DNA from: Bryobacterales bacterium
GTDB taxonomy: Bacteria > Acidobacteriota > Terriglobia > Bryobacterales > Bryobacteraceae
Direction of reading: 5' to 3'
DNA length: 36,741 nt
Assembly (NCBI GenBank): GCA_003164035.1
Contig: PLRS01000061.1
Coordinates: forward strand, 60,047-96,787
Notes under the pieces: model-generated
The model's input: the letters and a program-made list of their open reading frames with translations, nothing else
What the model was told of the DNA's origin: nothing
The model's database searches: none
Shown: positions 1 to 8,418 of the stretch, in pieces
Layout of the letters: each line of letters begins with the position of its first letter
Position numbering within the stretch: the stretch's first letter is position 1
Translations under genes and position numbers: made by a program

Positions 1-540
1 ACCCGCGCCATCGCCGATCAGGCGCGCACCATCCGCATTCCGGTGCACATGATCGAGACCATCAACAAGCTGATTCGCACCTCGCGCCAGATGGTGCAGG
101 AGCTGGGGCGCGAACCCACCAACGAAGAGCTGGCCAAGCGGCTGCAACTGCCGGTGTCGAAAGTCCGCAAAGTGTTGCGCGTGGCGCAGGAGCCGATATC
201 GCTCGAAACGCCGATTGGCGAGGAAGAAGAGTCGCACCTGGGCGATTTCATCGTCGATCAGAATGGAATTTCGCCGTCGGACGCGGTGATCAACCTCAAT
301 CTGCGCGAGCAGACCGCGCAGGTCTTGAAAACTCTGACTCCGCGGGAAGAGAAGATTATCAAGATGCGCTTCGGCCTGGAGGACGGAAGCGAGCACACCT
401 TGGAAGAAGTCGGCCAGAACTTCGCCGTGACGCGGGAACGAATCCGCCAGATTGAAGCCAAGGCCCTGCGGAAACTCCGCCATCCCAGCCGGAGTCACCG
501 CCTGCGTGCGTTCCTGGAAAACGGCACGCACGGGTTGTGA
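1..540 (+). CDS. rpoD: RNA polymerase primary sigma factor, C-terminal part
   Basis: This is the 3' part of a sigma-70 gene; the frame is open from base 1, so the start lies outside the window. The first residues ([17 protein letters not shown]) are the end of region 2.4 and start of region 3 of primary sigma factors. The middle holds region 3, and the end holds region 4 with [14 protein letters not shown] and the helix-turn-helix [17 protein letters not shown] that binds the -35 element. The basic tail after KLR is short, as in RpoD. The protein directs core RNA polymerase to housekeeping promoters. The family is certain; the choice of RpoD over an alternative group 2 sigma rests on the strongly conserved regions 2.4 and 4.2. 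A weak GC-rich inverted repeat follows the stop (about 541-575) but lacks a good T-tract. Confidence 0.95.
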   Translation, partial: TRAIADQARTIRIPVHMIETINKLIRTSRQMVQELGREPTNEELAKRLQLPVSKVRKVLRVAQEPISLETPIGEEEESHLGDFIVDQNGISPSDAVINLNLREQTAQVLKTLTPREEKIIKMRFGLEDGSEHTLEEVGQNFAVTRERIRQIEAKALRKLRHPSRSHRLRAFLENGTHGL

Positions 541-633
541 AGCCGCGGAGCCGGGCCGGTCGCCTGCCGGCGGCTTCAAAACCCACTGCACACCTAGCCA
601 TGGCTGGGACGTTTGTCCCCCTGCCGAGAACCC

Positions 634-936
634 TTACCAGCGGGGTTCGCGTCCCCTGCCTCCGCCGCCTCCCGGGCGCGGACCGCGATCCGGCTTTGGC
701 CGGGCTTCATTAACGTTCAGCGCGCGGCCCTCCATGGTGTACCCGTTCAAAGCCGCGATGGCCTTGTCGGCTTCGTCTGAGTTCGCCATCTCGACGAAGG
801 CGAAGCCGCGGGAACGGCCGGTTTCACGGTCGGTCATGATTCGGGCGCTGGTCACGGTGCCGTAGCGCTCGAACAGTTCGCGAACGGATTCCTCCGTCGC
901 CCGAAAGCTCAGATTGCCCACGAAAATATTCTTCAC
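634..936 (-). CDS. RRM-type RNA-binding protein
   Basis: A 100-residue protein with one RNA recognition motif. RNP2 is near the N-terminus (IFVGNL, residues 4-9) and RNP1 is RGFAFVEM near residue 44-51, both with the aromatic residues that stack on RNA bases. A short arginine- and glycine-rich tail follows (PRPGGGGGRGREPRW). This is the layout of small bacterial and cyanobacterial RRM proteins, which bind single-stranded RNA in the cytoplasm. The start is a GTG with a GGAGG Shine-Dalgarno at 944-948, seven bases upstream. It is convergent with the sigma factor gene. The target RNA cannot be told from the sequence. Confidence 0.9.
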   Translation of the reverse strand: MKNIFVGNLSFRATEESVRELFERYGTVTSARIMTDRETGRSRGFAFVEMANSDEADKAIAALNGYTMEGRALNVNEARPKPDRGPRPGGGGGRGREPRW

Positions 937-1089
937 TCAAAATCCTCCAGTCGCGGTTTGGAAAGCGGGCAAATCGGGAGGAACGTAAGCGGACACCAGC
1001 GCTCGGGACGGGCCTGACCGGACTCGCGGAAGCTATCAAACGCGCCCTTACTATATCACGGAAGGGGATTCGTTGAAAACAAGGAGTGG

Positions 1090-1500
1090 TACCGGGCAGC
1101 CGCTCGTAGGAAAACGCGGCTTCGGTGGCCAGCATGTGCAGGGAAAAGACATCGTCCTCGTCGAAATGGCGCAGTTCGCTGGTGTGGATCAGCAGGGCAC
1201 CCACAATCCGGTTGGCGCCGAGCAGCATCCGGACCCTCAGGCCGGAGCGATCTTGCGGTCGCGGATGGCCTGGGCAACCTCAAAGAGCTGCGGCGAGGCG
1301 AAATCGTCGATAGGCATGCCGTCGCGTTTCTGAATAGTAAAGCGGGCATGGGTCGCTGCGTCCTGCGGAATAAGGTGCCATCCGCGTAGGTGCCCTCCCT
1401 TCCCCGGCCGGCTTCCTGTTTAAGAGTGCCGTCCCCTTCGATGACGACAAGGTTGATGAATTCGACGGCTATACGATTCCGTCCCTGGCCACCACATTTC
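1090..1500 (-). pseudogene. GAF-domain protein remnant with two frameshifts
   Basis: Read on the minus strand, three pieces in different frames join into one GAF-like domain. The first includes NRIAVEFINLVVIEGDGT (about 1475-1385). The second contains ARFTIQKRDGMPIDDFASP and ends APA at a TGA near 1240. The third contains GALLIHTSELRHFDEDDVF and runs into a helix ending FSYERL near 1098. The last piece is the typical GAF ending, in which a strand is followed by a phenylalanine-x-glutamate/aspartate-aspartate turn and the final helix. Frameshifts fall near 1375-1380 and near 1235. No start codon or usable ribosome binding site was found, so this looks like a decayed 3' end of a sensor gene. 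The domain call rests on pattern similarity only. Confidence 0.5.
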
Positions 1501-1593
1501 AATAGTTTACAGACTGCCCCTCCCCAAATCTGTTCCATTCTGTTCCAGTTTCTTACTCTAAGGCTTGCCGGGGCTTGCCTCGGTCCCTTATTG

Positions 1594-1701
1594 GCAGGGC
1601 TGCAGTTGGGAAAGAAGATGACCGTGGTCGATTTCGGCGCGGGCACCTGCTGGCTATCGCGGTTTCTGGCCTTGCTGGACTGCTGGCCGCTTTGGCTATC
1701 C
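1594..1701 (+). pseudogene. SAM-dependent methyltransferase motif I fragment
   Basis: On the plus strand the peptide MTVVDFGAGTCWLSRFLALL (from 1618) matches motif I of class I methyltransferases: a hydrophobic strand, then D/E-x-G-x-G-T, then a helix. A few upstream residues (LLAGLQLGKK) also fit the usual approach to that strand. After about 30 residues the similarity stops, and the frame continues into the antisense of the bactofilin gene. It is therefore a scrap rather than a gene. The small size leaves room for chance. Confidence 0.4.
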
Positions 1702-2190
1702 CTACCCGGCGGCGGCTTGAACCTTCGCCTCGTTCTTCACCGGCCGGCTGGTCACCTTAGGCTCCGGCCGCATAATATCGATGCTGCCTTTGAAATAGGC
1801 GCCGTCGTCGATACTGATGCCGGCGGCCTTGATATCGCCCACCAGGCTGCCCTGTTCGCGAATGGCGATCTTTTCGATTACTTCCACATTGCCGCGCACC
1901 GAGCCGAAGATGATCACCTCGCGAGCCTTGATATTGGCGCGGACCTTGCCGTTCGGGCCCACCGTCAACTGGCTCTCCGATTGCACCGAGCCCTCGACCT
2001 CGCCATCCACCATCAAATGTTCGCGAGCATAGATTTGCCCTTTGATATTCATGGCCTGTCCGATGGCGGCGGGTTGGCTTGCCGGTTCCGGGCGCGGCGT
2101 GGGTGGGGTATAGCTGGGAGCCGTGCCGGCGGGTTCGGCGAGCACCCTCATCGGCGGTTCTTCCCGTTGCTGGGTTTGCTTATTCCACAA
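1702..2190 (-). CDS. Bactofilin (polymer-forming cytoskeletal protein)
   Basis: A protein of about 162 residues. After a proline-rich linker comes a bactofilin domain, from IGQAMNIKGQIYAREHLMV to the end of GSIDIM, built of short beta-helix repeats with a G-x-V/I spacing (GEVEGSV, GSVRGNV, GSLVGDI, AYFKGSI). Bactofilins polymerise without nucleotide into filaments under the membrane and place cell-wall or polysaccharide enzymes. The frame is open back to 2286. I choose the TTG at 2190 (LWNKQ) because an AAAGGAGAT Shine-Dalgarno sits at 2197-2205 with normal spacing and the upstream residues look like untranslated leader. The C-terminal lysine-rich tail is typical of the family. Confidence 0.9.
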   Translation of the reverse strand: MWNKQTQQREEPPMRVLAEPAGTAPSYTPPTPRPEPASQPAAIGQAMNIKGQIYAREHLMVDGEVEGSVQSESQLTVGPNGKVRANIKAREVIIFGSVRGNVEVIEKIAIREQGSLVGDIKAAGISIDDGAYFKGSIDIMRPEPKVTSRPVKNEAKVQAAAG

Positions 2191-2322
2191 GTGCGTATCT
2201 CCTTTATGCTCGAGGTCGGAACGGAACGCTACTCCCAGCATCCCAAATGCCAATGCGGAAGTCAGTGAAATTCCTAACCAAGGCACCCCCAGGAGCAGCC
2301 GCGCCGGTAAGTTTTACGCACG

Positions 2323-4440
2323 ATGAAATTCCGAGTCGACGGCTATAGGGAAATCGTGGGCCTGCCGATAGAAGCATTTGTGATTGGCCGCATCAAACTC
2401 GTCACCAAACTCGTCGCTTTAGGCTGCCTGCTGGCGGTCGTGCCGCTGGCGCTTGCCGGTGTGGCGCTCTGGCGGCTAAATGCGCGCACCGCCGCGATCG
2501 CCGCGGCCTCCGGCCAGAACGCAGCCGTGAGCAGCTTGGAACAAATCGTGGAGAGCGTTTACTCTATGTGCGATGCGGCGCGGGTCCCCTTGGAGCAAGC
2601 CGTCCGCATCGGTTTGGATGGCGCCTGGTTCGAGGTTCGCCAGAAGCGAGGTTTCGGGATAGACCCGAAGCGGACCGTGGTCTGGCATGCCGTAAACCAA
2701 TACGATCATACGGGCAAGGATGTTTGGCTGCCCGCCATGCTGCTGGGCGGCGCGTGGCTAGGCCAGATCCCGAATCCCGCCACGCCGGTTCCCCTGGTGG
2801 ACGACGTGCGGGCCTTAACGGAGGCCAGCAGTACGGTTTTCCAGCGAATGAACGCCGCGGGCGACATGTTGCGAGTAGCGACCAACGTAACCGCTGCCGA
2901 CGGCAAGCGGGCGATCGGCACCTTCGTTCCGGCGGTCAATCCGGACCGCACGCCCAATCCGGTGGTCTCGACCGTGTTGCGGGGAGAAGCCTACGTGGGC
3001 CGTGCCTTTGTGGTGTCGTCCTGGTATTTGACCGGCTATTCACCCATCCGCCTGGGCGGCAAGGTGGCCGGGATGTTGTATTTAGGCGTCCCGGAAATGC
3101 GGGCGACCAGTAAAGTTCGGGAGACGGCGCTCAAACTGCATCCCGGGCGAAATGGTTATGTCCTCATCCTGAACACGGCCGGCTCCAGTCAGGGCCGGTA
3201 CCTGATCTCCGCGGGCGGGCGCCCCGAAGGCGCCAACGTCTGGGACGCGCGCGACAGCGAGGGTCGGTACTTCATCCGCGACATCTGCCACAAGGCTCTG
3301 GCGCTCGCCGGAGCGACCGGAAGGGATTCGTATGCCTGGCAGGACCCCAACGATTTCGCGGCGCGTGGGCGCATGGTCGCGTATCGTTATTACAAGCCTT
3401 GGGATTGGGTCATCGGGGTGGCCATTCCGGAAGACGAGGTCTTGGAAGGCGTGCGCCACATCGAGACCGAGTCCGGGCGCGGCATCTGGCACCTGGCGGC
3501 CATTCTGCTGGCGGCTCTGGCACTTGCTGGCGGCAGTTGGTATCTGGTGGTTCGCAGCATGGTGCGCCGAACCAGTACCGTGGTGCGGGCGCTGAACCAA
3601 GCCTCGGTCGAGGTTACGTCGGCATCGGGCAAGATCACGGAGATAAGCCAGCGCCTGGCCGGTGAAGCCGCGGAGCAGGCGGAGTCCAATCGAAAGATCG
3701 CAACCTCGCTCGACCACATGTCGAAAGGCTCGCGCGAAAGCCTGGGACACATGCGCGGATTCAGCGAAGCCACCGGCAAGGCTCACGCCGCCGCCGAGAA
3801 TGGGGCCAAACGGATCGCCTCCATGCACGAGGCAATGCGCAACATTCAGTCGGCCGGCCGGGAGGTAGTGAAGATCAACGAGTTGATCGACGAAATCGCG
3901 TTTCAGACAGGCCTGGTGGCGCTGAACGCCGCCATTGAAGCGGCGCGCGCCGGCCAGGCTGGCACCTGCTTTGCGGTGGTGGCCGACGAAGTCCGCCGCC
4001 TGGCCACCCGTTGTGCCGAGGCTGCGGGGCAAACTACGGAGAAGGTGGGCAAGTGCTTCGACGCGATTCGGGAAGGCTCGTCCATCACCGCGTCTGTCGC
4101 CCATGACCTCGAGGCAATCGCCGCCAGCACGTCTCAACTCGACAAACTGGCCGTATCCGTTGCCGCCGCGTCCGAACAATCCGACAGCGAGATCCAGCGG
4201 ATTGGCGCCGAAGCCCGCACCATTCAAAAGGCCACCGAGTCGGCGGCGGGCGATGCGGCTGAAGGTGCGGCGGTCGCAACCGAATTCGGCGGCCACGCCC
4301 AAAACATTCAATCTCTCGCCGGCAAACTGGGTGCGTTCTTCGACGTCGGCTCCCGGCTTCGGCAAGCCGAAAAGCGCCGGCCCGAGGCCCGCGAATTCAG
4401 GCGCCGGCTCGCACCGGCAGCTCCTCTAAAATCTCGGTGA
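2323..4440 (+). CDS. Methyl-accepting chemotaxis protein with Cache_3-Cache_2 sensor
   Basis: A 705-residue chemoreceptor. A membrane segment lies at about residues 26-50. Next is a large periplasmic ligand-binding region resembling the Cache_3-Cache_2 family ([45 protein letters not shown]), and a second membrane segment at about 387-410. A cytoplasmic signalling domain follows, with the conserved hairpin tip near residues 522-545 ([21 protein letters not shown], here split: EIAFQT, then [12 protein letters not shown]). It would pass ligand state to CheA/CheW. No convincing HAMP domain follows the second membrane segment. No che genes are nearby, so it is an orphan receptor. A later start near the first membrane helix is possible, since no strong Shine-Dalgarno precedes the ATG. 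Confidence 0.93.
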   Translation: MKFRVDGYREIVGLPIEAFVIGRIKLVTKLVALGCLLAVVPLALAGVALWRLNARTAAIAAASGQNAAVSSLEQIVESVYSMCDAARVPLEQAVRIGLDGAWFEVRQKRGFGIDPKRTVVWHAVNQYDHTGKDVWLPAMLLGGAWLGQIPNPATPVPLVDDVRALTEASSTVFQRMNAAGDMLRVATNVTAADGKRAIGTFVPAVNPDRTPNPVVSTVLRGEAYVGRAFVVSSWYLTGYSPIRLGGKVAGMLYLGVPEMRATSKVRETALKLHPGRNGYVLILNTAGSSQGRYLISAGGRPEGANVWDARDSEGRYFIRDICHKALALAGATGRDSYAWQDPNDFAARGRMVAYRYYKPWDWVIGVAIPEDEVLEGVRHIETESGRGIWHLAAILLAALALAGGSWYLVVRSMVRRTSTVVRALNQASVEVTSASGKITEISQRLAGEAAEQAESNRKIATSLDHMSKGSRESLGHMRGFSEATGKAHAAAENGAKRIASMHEAMRNIQSAGREVVKINELIDEIAFQTGLVALNAAIEAARAGQAGTCFAVVADEVRRLATRCAEAAGQTTEKVGKCFDAIREGSSITASVAHDLEAIAASTSQLDKLAVSVAAASEQSDSEIQRIGAEARTIQKATESAAGDAAEGAAVATEFGGHAQNIQSLAGKLGAFFDVGSRLRQAEKRRPEAREFRRRLAPAAPLKSR

Positions 4441-4512
4441 CGAAGGCTCTGGCGTCTCCAAACAGCATCAACGACTTACCCATGAACATTATCAGATGGA
4501 AATGTCACTTAA

Positions 4513-4974
4513 TTATTTGTGGCGTTGAATCGCTGGCCCGTGGTTCCAAACTGCCGTCATCACGGCGACAGGGGAGAGGCCGCGCAGGTCCTCGTGGCAA
4601 GTCGCGCAGTTTCTTTTCACGAAGGCACGCTTGCCGCGGCTCGGATCACCGGCCGCTGTACCGAACCACAAATAGCTGATGAGCGCTGACATCTCCTCGT
4701 AGCTCAGCGACGGCCGCTCTTCCATCCCGGTGAGCGCATGGTTCCACAACGACGCCGAAAGCTCGGAAAATCGAGGAGTTGATTTACCGTTCTCCAGCGC
4801 AAGCCGGCCCTGGTGGCACCGGGCGCAGCCCTTGATCTGAATCAGCGCTCGGCCTGTTTCCGGGTCTGCGAGATGGAACTCAGGCGCCTTGCCCCTCGTC
4901 GAGTCGTTTTTCGGCCACTCCGCCGATCTTGCCGACGCGCTGCCGTGGCCTCGGCCGACAGCGCTTGGCGCGCG
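4513..4974 (-). pseudogene. Diheme cytochrome c remnant
   Basis: The minus-strand frame has two CxxCH heme-attachment motifs, CARCH (about 4812-4826) and CATCH (about 4600). They are separated by WNHALTGMEERP and SYEEMSALISYLWF, which is the usual c-type cytochrome ending before a second heme domain. The frame closes at 4513 just after WNHGPAI, where a complete second domain should continue for 40 or more residues. At its 5' end it runs to a stop near 4975 without a signal peptide, and it overlaps the AraC remnant on the other strand. I read it as a gene broken at both ends. A short real gene starting at the TTG at 4749 would have only one heme site and no export signal. Confidence 0.6.
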
Positions 4975-5274
4975 TCATTGAGTACATGGATGCCCACCTT
5001 GCAAACGACCTCTCGTTGGAGGAAGTGGTCGGAATCGCGTGCCTCAGCAGCTATCATTTCAGTCGCATGTTCAAGGTCTCGACAGGGCAAAGTGTGCATC
5101 AGTCCGTGTTGCGCCGCCGCATGGAACGATCGATGGCGCTGCTGGCGCAAAGGGAGACCAGCCTAGCGGAGGTGGCGGCGGTCGGGTTTTGCGGCCAAAA
5201 GCCAGTTCACGACCACATTCCGCCGGTTAATCGGCTCGCCGCCCGGCGCGTGGCGACGAGAACTCGCCATCTAG
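4930..5274 (+). pseudogene. AraC-family regulator remnant with frameshift
   Basis: The first frame gives the two-helix-turn-helix start of an AraC DNA-binding domain (RLARVIEYMDAHLAND, LSSYHFSRMFKVSTG, then MERSMALLAQRETSLAEVAA). Near 5190-5202 the match jumps to another frame, which gives SQFTTTFRRLIGSPPGAWRR and stops at TAG 5272-5274. That is the normal ending of the second helix-turn-helix. One small indel thus separates the halves. The N-terminal sensor half is absent and no good ribosome binding site is visible. Known AraC proteins need both helix-turn-helix units, so this copy is probably dead. Confidence 0.7.
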
Positions 5275-5465
5275 CCGGTGGTCCGGACCGGCTGCCGGGC
5301 CCGCTTGCTGGCGCGCGGCGTGCAAGCGCGTTCAAGAGCCGGCTGACTTCCAGAGACTCGCGTGAATTCGGACCGGTATCCGAGGATCTTCTGCTTGGTA
5401 AAGTCGTCGTCGCCTTCGCCACCGGCGAACGAGCGAGGTAGGTCCTGGCCTGCGTCTCGCGTCCT
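5275..5465. other. Intergenic region without a clear gene
   Basis: Between the AraC remnant and the kinase gene. A minus-strand frame with RSFAGGEGDDDF and KILGYRSEFTRV looks somewhat protein-like but has no start, no signal and no recognised family. It may be another worn fragment. Confidence 0.3.
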
Positions 5466-6395
5466 TCACTCCTCCAGCCACGACAGGTACGCCGCGCCGT
5501 AGAGGCCGGCTTCGTTGCCCAGCGTGGCCGGCGCGATGCGCGTATCCGGCTGCGTCGCCCGATACGTGAAGGACCGGCGCGCTACCGTCTCCAGCATGGC
5601 CGGTGCAAAAAATTCCCAGGCCGGCAATACGCCGCCGCTCAGCAGGTACAACGGGAAGTTGAAAATGTTCACCAGGGTTGCCAGCGCCGCGCCCAGCGAT
5701 TCGCCGAACACCCGCCAGATGACGCGCGCTTTCTGCCCTTCTTCGCTATCGAGCCGCGCCATCTCGGCTACCGCCCGCGCGCTCATATCCACGCCCAGGT
5801 GCATCATGCCCGCCATGGCGCTGACCGAAGTGGCCGAGGCGTGCTTCTCCAGGCAGCCCTGGTTGCCGCAGCCGCACGGATTCCCCCCCGGCACCACCGT
5901 GGTGTGCCCAATCTCGCCCGCCATCCCTACCGCGCCGCGCAGGATTTTGCCGCCCGAAATGATTCCACCGCCCACGCCCGTCCCCAGCGTCAGCAGCACC
6001 AGGTCGTCCACGCTCTTGCCCGCGCCCACCCATTTCTCGCCCAGCGCCGCCGCGTTGGCGTCGTTTTCCAGAATCACTTTCGTTCCCAGCCGCCGCGCCA
6101 ACTCGTCGCGCACCGGGAAATTCTCCAGGTACGGCAGGTTGTTAGCGTTGGCGATGAAGCCTTCGCGGATGCGGATAAAGCCCGCCACACCCACGCCGAT
6201 CCCGGCCAGCGTCTGCCTTCCGTGGCGCCCCCGCAAAGCCTCGATGGCCTCAACGATATCGCCCAGGACAGCCTCGCGTCCCCCGGCAAAGTTGGTGGCT
6301 CCGGAGATTCCCTCCAGGACCTTGCCGCCGCGATCGATCGCCGCCGCCCGAAAATTGGTACCGCCTAAATCCACTCCGATCGAATAGTCCGCCAT
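5466..6395 (-). CDS. ROK-family sugar kinase (glucokinase-like)
   Basis: A 309-residue ROK kinase that would phosphorylate a hexose, most likely glucose, at C6 using ATP. Seen: the phosphate loop DLGGTNFRAAAIDRGG at the N-terminus, the catalytic-region motif ENDANAAALGE, the LTLGTGVGGG nucleotide-binding segment, and the ROK zinc signature CGCGNQGCLEKHAS with its conserved cysteines. I choose the ATG at 6395 (MADYSIGVDLGG) because it begins just before the first strand; the frame is open to 6509 but those residues do not resemble the family. Length is normal. Substrate choice among glucose, N-acetylglucosamine and other hexoses cannot be fixed from sequence alone, and no sugar transporter is adjacent. 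Confidence 0.9.
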   Translation of the reverse strand: MADYSIGVDLGGTNFRAAAIDRGGKVLEGISGATNFAGGREAVLGDIVEAIEALRGRHGRQTLAGIGVGVAGFIRIREGFIANANNLPYLENFPVRDELARRLGTKVILENDANAAALGEKWVGAGKSVDDLVLLTLGTGVGGGIISGGKILRGAVGMAGEIGHTTVVPGGNPCGCGNQGCLEKHASATSVSAMAGMMHLGVDMSARAVAEMARLDSEEGQKARVIWRVFGESLGAALATLVNIFNFPLYLLSGGVLPAWEFFAPAMLETVARRSFTYRATQPDTRIAPATLGNEAGLYGAAYLSWLEE

Positions 6396-6559
6396 ATAAA
6401 CCGGCATCATAGCACGCGCCGCTCCCCAACAATCTGCGCCATAAGCGCGCTGAATGGCGCTAATGAAAACATTTTTGGGAGAACCTTGCCCCCTTCGTGC
6501 TACAAACAATGAAACAGGAAACTCGCACTTACGTCGATATGTATAGGTAGGGGGACGCT

Positions 6560-7162
6560 ATGGCGGATGAACGCTATATCGAAATACCCGGCGGCAAAAC
6601 CCACGAATTGCCGCCCCTGCTGCTCCACGGCATGGAAGCCGTCGCCGGCGAGAGCTTTCCCGCGGACCTCGACTCCGCCATGCCGGAAGCCGAGGAAATG
6701 CTCGCCCCGAGCGATGCCGATCGCGCCACCCTGGAACAACGCACCTTCGAGCTCGCTCTGCAACTCGCCGAACAATACAAAGGCCTGTTGAATCATTGGT
6801 CCTGGGGCGATTCCGTGCTCGAATGGATTCGCCAGTGCGAGATCACCTTCGAATCCGAGTGCGCTCTCCGCTGCCTGCTCCAGCCGGATGTCTGGCCCCA
6901 CGCCGGCCGCGCCAGTTTCGTCACCCTCCTGCGCGAAAAACGGATTCCCACCCCCGGCGTCACCATCGAGCGCGCCGTCGGCCTGCGCCTCACCTTCCGC
7001 CAACCGCCGCCCCTCGGCTGCTGCTCCAGCCAGTTTCTCCTGTACCTCAACTCCAGTGTCGCCGATACCGCCTTCCAAACCTGGTCCCACCTGGCTCGCC
7101 AAACCCCCGCTCTGCTGCCGCCGCACCGCTTCCACTTCGAAGTCGTGAACGTAGGCAACTGA
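6560..7162 (+). CDS. Conserved-looking protein of unknown function
   Basis: A 200-residue soluble protein with no signal peptide or membrane segment. I do not recognise a family. Features visible are an N-terminal MADERYIEIPGG, a central tryptophan-rich stretch (NHWSWGDSVLEWIRQ) and a C-terminal half rich in beta-forming residues (GVTIERAVGLRLTF, HRFHFEVVNV) with a CC pair. Coding is supported by an AGGTAGGGGG Shine-Dalgarno eight to ten bases before the ATG and by consistent GC-rich third positions. It runs divergently from the ROK kinase gene; the region between (6396-6559) should hold both promoters. Confidence 0.65.
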   Translation: MADERYIEIPGGKTHELPPLLLHGMEAVAGESFPADLDSAMPEAEEMLAPSDADRATLEQRTFELALQLAEQYKGLLNHWSWGDSVLEWIRQCEITFESECALRCLLQPDVWPHAGRASFVTLLREKRIPTPGVTIERAVGLRLTFRQPPPLGCCSSQFLLYLNSSVADTAFQTWSHLARQTPALLPPHRFHFEVVNVGN

Positions 7163-7265
7163 CGCGGTCGACGCGGTCGAGCCGCGAGTTGTGTTTGCCT
7201 CTCGGAATGGCCGATAATACCTTGAAGCTTATCGCTTGACTTACTGGCTAAATCGAGTGACACCT

Positions 7266-8156
7266 ATGCGACTTCGAAAATGGCTCGTGTGGATCGTGAC
7301 CGGCAGCATCAGTTACACCCTGCTCGGATCCGCGCCGGTGATCGGCGTCGTCTCGGCGGAGGGATCCTTTCGGCTGGATAACGTCGCGGCCGTCGCGAAC
7401 GCTACCTTATTTGACGGAACCGAGATTCAGTCCGATGCCAGCACGCCGCGCCTGGACTTGAAGGACGGCGCGTGGCTGCTCCTGGCGACCTCGTCCCGGG
7501 TCAAAATCGGCGGTCGCCGCATGGCCATCGAGCAGGGCACGGCGGAGATCGGCGGCGCGGCCCGCTACGATCTGGAAGCCGGTACGCTGCGCATCAAGCC
7601 GGCCGATAACCGTGCGCTCCTGCGCATTCGGGTCGACGGGGAACGGCGGGTGCTGGTAGCCTCCACCGGCGCGTCCGCGCAGGTCTACACCAGCGGCGGC
7701 CTGCTGGTGGCCAAGGTCCGCGACGGCGCCACTCTCTCCTTCGACCCCCAGGCCGGGTCGCCCGAGTCGGCGCAGGTTCCCGGCTGCCTGCTCGTGAAGG
7801 GCGGGCATTACCTCGTGGTGAATCTGGAAACCAAGCAGGTGCTGGAACTGGCCGGGACGGCCTTTTCAAAAGAGGTCGGCAACCGTGTCCTCGTGACAGG
7901 CATGGTGGTCACCGGCGCCACCCCGGTCGCCCCCGCCACCGAGGTGATTCGCGTCGGTATCCTCACCCATATCGATACGGGTGGCTGTGTAGCCGCGGCC
8001 GCCGATATTGGCGCCGATCCGGTGATGCACCCTCCGGTTGAGGCGCCCGCCGCCAGCAGCCATACCACCGCCTATATCGTCCTCGGCGTGGCCGTCGCCG
8101 CCGGCGCCATCGCCGGCGTAGCCGTGGTCACCAGCAGCAAGAAGTCCAGCCAGTAA
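7266..8156 (+). CDS. FecR-like membrane-anchored protein
   Basis: About 296 residues. An N-terminal hydrophobic segment (WLVWIVTGSISYTLLG) is a signal or anchor. It is followed by a beta-rich region resembling FecR domains (GSFRLDNVAAV, FDGTEIQSDAS, RLDLKDGAWLLLATSSRVKI, here split). The C-terminus has a second hydrophobic helix (YIVLGVAVAAGAIAGVAVV) before a lysine-serine tail. FecR-type domains bind or sense in the periplasm, but no partner sigma factor is next to it. I prefer the ATG at 7266 to the TTG 30 bases upstream because the signal segment then starts normally with MRLRK. Function beyond the fold is not known. Confidence 0.75.
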   Translation: MRLRKWLVWIVTGSISYTLLGSAPVIGVVSAEGSFRLDNVAAVANATLFDGTEIQSDASTPRLDLKDGAWLLLATSSRVKIGGRRMAIEQGTAEIGGAARYDLEAGTLRIKPADNRALLRIRVDGERRVLVASTGASAQVYTSGGLLVAKVRDGATLSFDPQAGSPESAQVPGCLLVKGGHYLVVNLETKQVLELAGTAFSKEVGNRVLVTGMVVTGATPVAPATEVIRVGILTHIDTGGCVAAAADIGADPVMHPPVEAPAASSHTTAYIVLGVAVAAGAIAGVAVVTSSKKSSQ

Positions 8157-8418
8157 GATAGCTTTCAGCCGTCAGCGATTCGGCGTTCAGCTAAGTACGC
8201 CGCTTCATAAGTTCGCCAACGTATTTCCGGGCAACCGCTCCCTAGTATTAGCCAAAGAGACGATGCTCGGTTTCAACTGTCACTGAGGATTACGCACCTT
8301 TGGCCGCGCGAGATGCATACAAAGTTACAGTGATGACTTTCTTCCGTGTTTTGCGAGGTTGTATCCCCGGCACCCCCCCCGTGGGGATGGGGCCCGGCGT
8401 GGTGCATCGGCGCGCGCC
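8157..8418. other. Intergenic region, no gene seen
   Basis: Lies between two genes that converge. It contains a C-run followed by a short GC-rich inverted repeat (CCCCCCCCGTGGGGATGGGG, about 8373-8393) that could act as a weak terminator for either gene. No coding or RNA gene signal was seen. Confidence 0.4.

Noticed and set aside
541-575. GC-rich inverted repeat after the sigma factor gene as an intrinsic terminator.
   Set aside because: The stem is imperfect and no T-run follows, so it is not listed as a terminator.
1240-1242. TGA in the GAF remnant, considered as selenocysteine.
   Set aside because: The similarity continues in a different frame after it, so it marks a frameshift rather than recoding.
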